NCBI GenBank assembly: GCA_009787385.1
Contig: WRGC01000011.1
Location: forward strand, 1 to 51,979
DNA: 51,979 nucleotides
Direction: 5' to 3'
Source: Bacillota bacterium
Lineage (GTDB): Bacteria > Bacillota > Clostridia > Christensenellales > Pumilibacteraceae
Within the stretch, counting starts at the first letter, position 1. Every line of letters starts with the position of its first letter. The notes beneath the pieces are model-generated. The model was not told where the DNA came from. It made no database searches and worked only from the letters and a program-made list of their open reading frames with translations. Below are positions 45,794 through 51,979 of this stretch, in pieces. A program made the position numbers and the translations under genes.

Positions 45794-48700
45794 TTAAAAC
45801 ATACTCAATGATTCTGCTAAATCCAACATGTCTTTGTATGGATTATCTTTTATTGGTGGCGGTGGTGTGTTTGTAATCAACATAGTCACATAAGCTTGAT
45901 ACAACTGTGCAGTGTCACTAATAATCTCAAACTTGAGTATGTCGTATCCATCAATTTCCCATTTGTCATACTCTTTTTGAATTTCAACTGTGATTGATGA
46001 TAGAGCTGATACACTATAACTTTGTGTTTCAAAAATTACCTCTTCATCTTTATTGGTTACTCTAAACTTTATATTGCTATTAATCATAGACAAATTGGCT
46101 ATATCAAAGTACAATTTATCATCATTGACATAATCTCTATAGTCTATCTCAAATTTTGTGAAATTGGTGTCTATAGAATAATTATTGTTGGTATAGTCGT
46201 ATTCTGTTTTACCATTTATCTCCGCATAAATGTCTAAGGTACTAGCTTGAGTATACTTAAATGGAACTTGCAATACTCTCAACTCGTTTGGCAATAGTGG
46301 TTCATCTAAGTCTTGTATAATTTGAAGCCCATTTATATATACCTTGATACTATCAAATGAATACTCTCCTTGATTGCTGATTGTCATATAAAGTATACTA
46401 TCTTGATTATCGTTTAGACTGTCAAAAACAGATACGCTATCTAGTGCTAAGTCATACTTCTTAGTTATGCTATCATCTATAACAAAATCTATTTGTGATA
46501 CCGTGATGTTATTGTTGTCATCTTTTTGCAACCCGTGTGTAAGTATTGCTGTATCTCCATTTGCAGTAGTAATAGCAGAAAACTGTCTTACAGAATAATC
46601 ACTAGTTGTAACTTGCAAGCCTTGTGTCCATTGTCTTGTATCACTGTCATAGACCATCTTGTTGACTTGTTGAGTGTCTGCTCCACCTAAATAAAGTATT
46701 GTTAAATCTCCATTATTATTGATTACTGTAAAGTCACCCTCAAATTCTATTATATCTACTTTTTGATTTGTTGGATTTGCTATATCTATATAGGATATCT
46801 TACCTTCATCACTATAAAACAGTAGCGTTTTACCTTGATAGTTAACAAACTGTGCCGAACCTGAATAGGACTCGCTATCAGTGATTTGTGTTGTGGTTTT
46901 GCCTTTTATCAATACTATTTGTCTATCTGTTGTATTGGCTAAATCAGTAGAATTATTAATATTAGCTACAACTACTAGTCCATTATCCCATATTGTATTG
47001 TAGTCCAAGATTGGTTTTGTTGTTTGGTATACTGTCGTAGGTGTTGACCAAGTACTGTTTTTAAGTGTAGAATATTGTATACTACTTGTACCTGTTGTGC
47101 CAAAAATATCATTATTACTGTTTTGTATCCATGTGGCTACAACATTGCCTTGATTGTCACTAGTCAACTTTGGCAAGGTGTCCCATACATCATTGTTCGT
47201 TATTTGTTGTGGTGTATTAAATGAGTTTTTGTCAGTATCAAACTCACTTATAAATATCTCCGCTTTGCTTGCTATACTATTGATATCATCTCTTGTTATA
47301 CCTGTCTTTTGTGTTTTGGTGATTAGTTTATTGACATCTCCTTGTGGTATTCTTTGCCATGTTACATATGCTTTGTTGTTGACTACTTGCATACTAGGGT
47401 ATAAATCAAAATATTGATTCTCTTTGAGCACTCTATTTTGTGTTGTTGGATTGACAACTTCTTGCGGTTGCGACCATGTTCCGTTGTCATATACTTTGTA
47501 CATGAGTCTTGTTGGACTTACTCCGTTACTAGCTTTTCCACTTTCTAAATAAGTTGCTATATACTTATCCCCTACTTGTATCAATTGTGGTCGTGCATCT
47601 TCGTAGGGTTGATTAGATTGTCCCATAATTTTCATGGGCGTTATTGTACTATCAAGAGTTTCTTTAGATGGATCATCGTGAGTATCCCAAAGAGTACCAT
47701 CTAATTGGTAAAGTATAAGTTCTTGAGTAAACATCAATAAGAAAAACTCAAATCCTATTTGAAACTTGCCTTCCCCTTTCCACTGACTCATATCTGGCAA
47801 ACTATTCCAAGACATTTCTAACCCTACACTAATTTTAAGACCAACACCTGCAATACCATCTAAACCTAATCCGGCTCCAGCAGTAACTGATATTTCAATC
47901 ACCAATTCTATTATCTTTTTAAGAAAATCATAATTTAATGATATACTTAATTTTCCTTCTATATAAAAATATACAGGTATAGGCACAACAACAAAAAATA
48001 TCATATTCCATGATAATCTCAATGTAGCTTCTACATTTAAACCAATATTTGCATCAATAATTTTCCAGTTATCTTTTGCAGAAAAGGTTAAATTTCCCAC
48101 AACCCCAAATGTAATTTCTAATTTTTTATTAAATACTGTTGTAAAGTTTTTCCCAGATTTCCAAGGTTTATAATTTGGATCACTATTAAAGAAATCACTT
48201 AATCTTTTCTCCCAACCATAACCTTTTTGTTTTATAATTTTTATTGCTTCTCCAGCTTGCTTTATTGAGTTGCCTTTATCGTGTTTATTAGTGTCTTTAC
48301 TCCACAATTGATACCCAATTAACAAAGTGTATGTCTTCTCATAATTATTATAAATACTCGTTATTTGAATATCATCATTGCCCAAATTATTAAACTTTGA
48401 CATAATATCAAACAAAAATAGTATACTAGGTATACCAAAACCACCCATATCACCACCTAAGTCTACATTAGATTCACTATCTTTAACCTGATTTTCTGTC
48501 AATACTTGTAACACATTTAAATTATATGAGTCAACAAATTCTAGCGTTGTCCTAAATATTCTTGACTCTATTCCACTATACAATATCTGTACTGTTATAT
48601 TTCCACCAACAAAAAATAACTCTTTTAATTTTATGTTCTCAAAAATTCCTGTACTATTAGATAATATAAGGTTATTATCTTGGAAAATATGATATTCATC

Positions 48701-49399
48701 TGCATCTACATTGGCTTTAATCTCAATTCGTGCGTTATCTACATCATTATCATCCATGTCTATCCCATAGTCTTGTGTCAATAAATTAGCAACATCATCG
48801 TTATATGACAACCAAACAGCAGAAATGTTCAAATCATCACTAGGTCTTTTGAGATATATTACTTTGTCACTATTGTTGACTTCCATATATTCCATATAAG
48901 GAATATAATCATCTTGTTCTACCAGTAAGTACACTCTTTCTTTATCAATAGTAGTTGAAACTATACCATCTCTATTAGTAAATCTAGGCATATCATCTAT
49001 CCATACTGCTACATTTTGCAACGGCTGACTTGTTAGATAATCTAATACAATAATGCGTTGATTAATGCTAGTTTCAATAGGTTCTTGTTGATTGTTTTCT
49101 TGTACAACAGCATCAACTCTATTTGAAGCATTCATTACTTTCAAATACTCTTCTTCAGATTTGAAGATTTTCATCTCTCCGCTATTCTTTGCAACAAGAG
49201 ATGATATATCTTGCAACTGCTGTTCCCTACTGGTAGCACCTTGCATATTACTAGCAATACTTATGTCATTTGCATCATTTGACATAAACTTATCACCAAA
49301 ACCACTCTTAACAAATGGTAGCAATTGATAAATACTCGTCACCGTAAGCACACAAATAAGCAGTATAATAATACTGGTCTTTATAATAGTTTTCTTCAT
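45794..49399 (-). CDS. giant surface protein with beta-sandwich, beta-propeller and CARDB-like regions
   Basis: Not a known enzyme. 1201 residues. N-terminal signal (about 5-27). Residues about 110-180 form a carboxypeptidase-regulatory-like beta sandwich (VLDYLTSQPLQNVAVWIDD to VEQDDYIPYMEYMEV). A repetitive beta region with alternating hydrophobics follows (about 420-580), then WD/sialidase-like propeller repeats (about 600-960, strands such as YIATYLESG, AYVTWQRI, VVATWIQN). A CARDB-like domain (about 1000-1090) is followed by a final beta domain. There is no LPXTG or membrane tail. ATG 49399 with AAGGA is preferred to the TTG at 49417. Its sandwich domain is duplicated in the pseudogene at 50.3-50.8 kb. 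Confidence 0.8.
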   Translation of the reverse strand: MKKTIIKTSIIILLICVLTVTSIYQLLPFVKSGFGDKFMSNDANDISIASNMQGATSREQQLQDISSLVAKNSGEMKIFKSEEEYLKVMNASNRVDAVVQENNQQEPIETSINQRIIVLDYLTSQPLQNVAVWIDDMPRFTNRDGIVSTTIDKERVYLLVEQDDYIPYMEYMEVNNSDKVIYLKRPSDDLNISAVWLSYNDDVANLLTQDYGIDMDDNDVDNARIEIKANVDADEYHIFQDNNLILSNSTGIFENIKLKELFFVGGNITVQILYSGIESRIFRTTLEFVDSYNLNVLQVLTENQVKDSESNVDLGGDMGGFGIPSILFLFDIMSKFNNLGNDDIQITSIYNNYEKTYTLLIGYQLWSKDTNKHDKGNSIKQAGEAIKIIKQKGYGWEKRLSDFFNSDPNYKPWKSGKNFTTVFNKKLEITFGVVGNLTFSAKDNWKIIDANIGLNVEATLRLSWNMIFFVVVPIPVYFYIEGKLSISLNYDFLKKIIELVIEISVTAGAGLGLDGIAGVGLKISVGLEMSWNSLPDMSQWKGEGKFQIGFEFFLLMFTQELILYQLDGTLWDTHDDPSKETLDSTITPMKIMGQSNQPYEDARPQLIQVGDKYIATYLESGKASNGVSPTRLMYKVYDNGTWSQPQEVVNPTTQNRVLKENQYFDLYPSMQVVNNKAYVTWQRIPQGDVNKLITKTQKTGITRDDINSIASKAEIFISEFDTDKNSFNTPQQITNNDVWDTLPKLTSDNQGNVVATWIQNSNNDIFGTTGTSSIQYSTLKNSTWSTPTTVYQTTKPILDYNTIWDNGLVVVANINNSTDLANTTDRQIVLIKGKTTTQITDSESYSGSAQFVNYQGKTLLFYSDEGKISYIDIANPTNQKVDIIEFEGDFTVINNNGDLTILYLGGADTQQVNKMVYDSDTRQWTQGLQVTTSDYSVRQFSAITTANGDTAILTHGLQKDDNNNITVSQIDFVIDDSITKKYDLALDSVSVFDSLNDNQDSILYMTISNQGEYSFDSIKVYINGLQIIQDLDEPLLPNELRVLQVPFKYTQASTLDIYAEINGKTEYDYTNNNYSIDTNFTKFEIDYRDYVNDDKLYFDIANLSMINSNIKFRVTNKDEEVIFETQSYSVSALSSITVEIQKEYDKWEIDGYDILKFEIISDTAQLYQAYVTMLITNTPPPPIKDNPYKDMLDLAESLSMF
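48745..49061 (-). repeat. 317-bp direct repeat, copy in the intact gene
   Basis: Matches 50381-50697 over 317 bp without gaps at roughly 90 percent identity by eye. It encodes the beta-sandwich domain of the surface protein. Confidence 0.85.
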
Positions 49400-49420
49400 A
49401 ATGTTTTTCCTTATCAATTA

Positions 49421-50314
49421 CTATTTGGGCATTTGCATTCCAGTATCTTTGCAAATCATTTGTATAATACTATATATGGACTTTTCTTTATATTTTATAT
49501 AATTAAAATCATTGAGATTATGAAACTGTTTTATAGTATATTTTGTTATAGATTTTCCTCCATAGCCAGCATCACTATTTGCAGTCGAATAATGTAAAGA
49601 TATAATTTTTAAAACATTGCACTGCTTGTTGTATTTAATCTCAAAATCACCTAAATTATGTTCAATTCTAAATTTACCTATTTGTGGCTCTACTTTATAT
49701 ATTCCAGCTTCTAAATATTCAAATCTTGCTTCAAATGGTGATGATAATAAATTGATTGTCAAATTTTTAAGAACTTTATCATTAAAATCAAGATTACCTT
49801 TTTTACACCACTTTGAAACAATTGATTCAGAAGATATGTTCCATCTTTCTTGATATCCATTAATAGTCTTATATTTTTCTAATTTAAAAAGAGTATTAGA
49901 TCTATCACCACTGTTTTTAAACTCAGATAAATTATTGGCTTTATAAGATTTTTGTGCTTTGTTTATTTTATAACAAATACATTTATCACCATAATCATAG
50001 ATATACTTTCTACCTGTAATAAATTTAATATAAAAATTATTATCTCCTTGTATAAATAAATATGAATAGTCAATATTTAAAACCAACATATACAGCGAAA
50101 ATAAAAAACAAAAAATAAGAACAAAATATGATATGATTACCATAATTATCACTGCCCCTTTCATAGTAGGAACAATAGTAGTACTAATAAGGATTGTCAT
50201 AAGAGCAGAGCAAACTCCTAAAACCATAAAAAAACAATGTTTATGTTTTTTAAACTCAATAATTACAGTATTATTTAGATTTTCAGAATATTCTTCTTCA
50301 ATCTCACTACTCAC
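49421..50314 (-). CDS. unknown membrane protein
   Basis: Not recognised. 297 residues. Polar acidic N-terminus (SSEIEEEYSEN), two membrane helices (about 28-50 and 53-80), then a soluble domain of about 215 residues with mixed helix and strand. The GTG start overlaps the last codons of the upstream pseudogene and a weak GGGGT precedes it, so translation may have been coupled to the once-intact gene. It lies 21 bp before the surface-protein gene. Confidence 0.6.
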   Translation of the reverse strand: MSSEIEEEYSENLNNTVIIEFKKHKHCFFMVLGVCSALMTILISTTIVPTMKGAVIIMVIISYFVLIFCFLFSLYMLVLNIDYSYLFIQGDNNFYIKFITGRKYIYDYGDKCICYKINKAQKSYKANNLSEFKNSGDRSNTLFKLEKYKTINGYQERWNISSESIVSKWCKKGNLDFNDKVLKNLTINLLSSPFEARFEYLEAGIYKVEPQIGKFRIEHNLGDFEIKYNKQCNVLKIISLHYSTANSDAGYGGKSITKYTIKQFHNLNDFNYIKYKEKSIYSIIQMICKDTGMQMPK

Positions 50315-50802
50315 AATTGTTACCCCACTTTATTAGTTGATAATAATTACTATCACCTTGCACTGTTATATCAATCTTAGCATTATCATCCATGTCTATC
50401 CCATAGTCTTGTATTAGTAAATTAGCAACATCATCGTTATATGACAACCACACAGCAGAAACATTCAAATCATCGCTTGGTCTTTTGAGATAGATTACTT
50501 TATCACTATTACTAACTTCCATATATTCCATATAAGCGATATAATTATCTTGTTCTACCAGTAAGTATACTCTTTCCTTATCAATAGTAGTTGATACTAT
50601 ACCATCTCTATTTGTAAATCTAGGCATATCATCTATCCACACTGCTACATTAGATAGTGGTTGACTTGTCAAATTATCCAATACTACTATGCGTTGAGTA
50701 CAGATTACCTAAAGTGCCGATATAAGGTAATATTTGATAAATGCTTAATAGTAAAAATACAGTAATAAGTATTGCACTGATGGTTTTGCTCATCTTCTTC
50801 AT
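50307..50802 (-). pseudogene. broken paralogue of the giant surface protein
   Basis: A good AGAGGAGAT and ATG (50802) begin a signal peptide (MKKMSKTISAILITVFLLLS) related to that of the 1201-residue protein, but this frame stops at 50674. The matching body starts in another frame as TQRIVVLDNLTSQP and runs to a TAG at 50307. Compared with the intact gene, about 80 residues between signal and sandwich domain are missing at the frame switch, and everything after about residue 120 of the body is gone. It is a relic of a duplicated gene, damaged by an internal deletion and 3' truncation. Confidence 0.8.
50381..50697 (-). repeat. 317-bp direct repeat, copy in the pseudogene
   Basis: Second copy of 48745-49061. 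Most differences are silent or conservative (for example LDYL/LDNL, DDYIPY/DNYIAY), so the duplicate diverged under selection before it broke, or was refreshed by gene conversion. Confidence 0.85.
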
Positions 50803-50899
50803 ATTTATATCTCCTCTATACAACCTATTATTTAATGATGTGTATTTCCATGCTTTAATTTTAACAATAATTTATCAAAATCTTCTACAAATCTCATCT

Positions 50900-51979
50900 C
50901 TAATCCCCATAATCATTATCTTTTGATTCAACATTTTTTGTTCTACTCTTTTTGATTTTATTTATAATTTTACTAATTCTATTAATAATGAAAATATTCC
51001 CAAAAATCCATAGTATCAAACTTAATGCTCCATATACTTTATAATCATCTGGTAAAGCAATTATTGTAATTGCTAATATACTTACAAAACCTCCCAAAAA
51101 ATATATAGCAAATATTCTTTTAAATATAGGATACTCTTTCTCATTTTCACTATCTTGAAAAATATCTCTATACTTATCTAGGTCTTCTCCATATTTTTTA
51201 TTAAGTTCTGTTTTGCTACTTTGTTGTATCTTTGATATAATATCAATCAGGTCATTACTGTTATTTTTGTTTTTTTTTAACTTTACTTCTTTAATGGAAT
51301 CTAATTTTTTAACTTTATAATTTAAAAGCATACACGCTGGTCCAATTCTCCCGTATCCTTTCCCCACAATACCACTGACATATTGTACTTGCAACCTTCC
51401 TTTATTCTTATCATATGAAAGTATTTCTCCTTCATATAAATCTCGTGGATTTATAAAATCATCATAGTTTTTCTTTCGTTTACATCCATCATTAAATGCT
51501 TTTTCAGCTCTCAAATATCTAGTGCTTCCTTGTTTATATCCCCACCTATCCATACACTCCTCAAATTGTGTTCTCGTATCTATCATCTTATATCCAACAT
51601 CATCAAAGTTATATAATAATCTCTGCAACCGATGAGTTTGTGATGATAACATCATTTTTACTCTATCATTTTTACGATTGTATTTTACAATCTTGTATCC
51701 CAGTCCACCTATATAATATTTAAAAACATTTTTATTAACAACAGTCACTAAATATCTTTTTTCATCATATTGCAAAATATATGTGTACTTATCAATATAA
51801 GTTCCTATCAAAACTATAATTATAAAAACAGAAACAGCAGCAATAGACACAACCAAACCTAATAATAAATTCAAAGTTTCACTCAAACTATTCATACGAT
51901 CCCAAAGCACAACTGATTCCCAAATAAAAGTAACTATACCTAATAAAGGAAATGTAATAAAAACAATAGCTTTTTTTTT
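50900..51979 (-). CDS. unknown membrane protein, 5' end outside window
   Basis: Not recognised. The frame is open from the right window edge to a TAG at 50900. A GTG at 51908-51910 and an ATG at 51893-51895 are possible starts, but the codons before them read KAIVFITFPLLGIVTFIWES, a convincing membrane helix, so the gene likely begins beyond the window. A second helix follows (LLLGLVVSIAAVSVFIIIVL), then a cytoplasmic domain of about 200 residues, Cys/Lys/Tyr-rich, and two C-terminal helices with a KKSRTKN tail. It is probably the head of the surface-protein cluster. Confidence 0.65.
   Translation of the reverse strand, partial: KKKAIVFITFPLLGIVTFIWESVVLWDRMNSLSETLNLLLGLVVSIAAVSVFIIIVLIGTYIDKYTYILQYDEKRYLVTVVNKNVFKYYIGGLGYKIVKYNRKNDRVKMMLSSQTHRLQRLLYNFDDVGYKMIDTRTQFEECMDRWGYKQGSTRYLRAEKAFNDGCKRKKNYDDFINPRDLYEGEILSYDKNKGRLQVQYVSGIVGKGYGRIGPACMLLNYKVKKLDSIKEVKLKKNKNNSNDLIDIISKIQQSSKTELNKKYGEDLDKYRDIFQDSENEKEYPIFKRIFAIYFLGGFVSILAITIIALPDDYKVYGALSLILWIFGNIFIINRISKIINKIKKSRTKNVESKDNDYGD

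Noticed and set aside
181-51979. UGA-as-tryptophan genetic code suggested by AT-richness
   Set aside because: TGA ends rsmD and the helicase at the expected lengths, and Trp is written TGG in conserved motifs.

Overview
The window looks like a chromosome segment from an uncultured, low-GC, single-membrane bacterium of the Bacillota (Clostridia-like), probably from an animal gut. The coding sequence is strongly AT-rich. Signal peptides are Gram-positive in style, lipoproteins carry a lipobox, and TGA acts as a stop (rsmD, pcrA). Starts include ATG, GTG and TTG. Two membrane-tethered secreted metalloproteases of the M64 and M60 families (known from IgA proteases and mucinases) and a xylan-sugar operon point to life on host mucus and plant fibre. 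No rRNA, tRNA, CRISPR array or intact insertion sequence was seen.

Left part (1-8.3 kb, + strand): a 7-bp tandem repeat, an M64 protease, then housekeeping genes alr, rsmD, coaD and a coiled-coil gene, then a large GLUG/YDG-type surface lipoprotein.

Sugar operon (8.4-24.4 kb, + strand): xylA, two sugar-binding lipoproteins, a permease, an ATPase, xylB, a third binding protein, a second permease, a cytoplasmic GH43 beta-xylosidase, transketolase and aldose epimerase. A convergent AraC-type regulator follows. Together these import xylose or short xylosides, cut them, isomerise and phosphorylate xylose, and feed the pentose phosphate pathway. The first two binding proteins are circularly permuted: the C-terminal half of the MglB-type fold comes first, directly behind the lipobox, and the N-terminal half comes last. 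The third binding protein has the normal order.

Middle (25.3-36.5 kb, + strand): an HPr-like protein without the phosphorylatable His, a possible small RNA, the M60 protease, a PcrA/UvrD helicase, a Ca2+-type P-ATPase and a MacB-like ABC exporter.

Right part (36.8-52 kb, - strand): pyrG, two orphan membrane proteins behind an operator-rich promoter, an RloC-like AAA ATPase with a zinc-hook CPFC, an RluA-family pseudouridine synthase, efp, and a cluster of unrecognised surface/membrane proteins. That cluster holds a 1201-residue protein and a broken paralogue of it, and runs off the window edge. PyrG has lost all three glutaminase triad residues (Cys to Gly, His to Gln, Glu to Gln) in an otherwise intact frame, which predicts an ammonia-dependent CTP synthase.

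The strongest candidates for something undescribed are the paired circularly permuted sugar-binding lipoproteins and the glutaminase-dead PyrG. Secondary signals are promoters that place the transcription start on the start codon (rsmD, pcrA), a shared inverted repeat before three genes without a Shine-Dalgarno, and an EF-P with an unusual modification loop.
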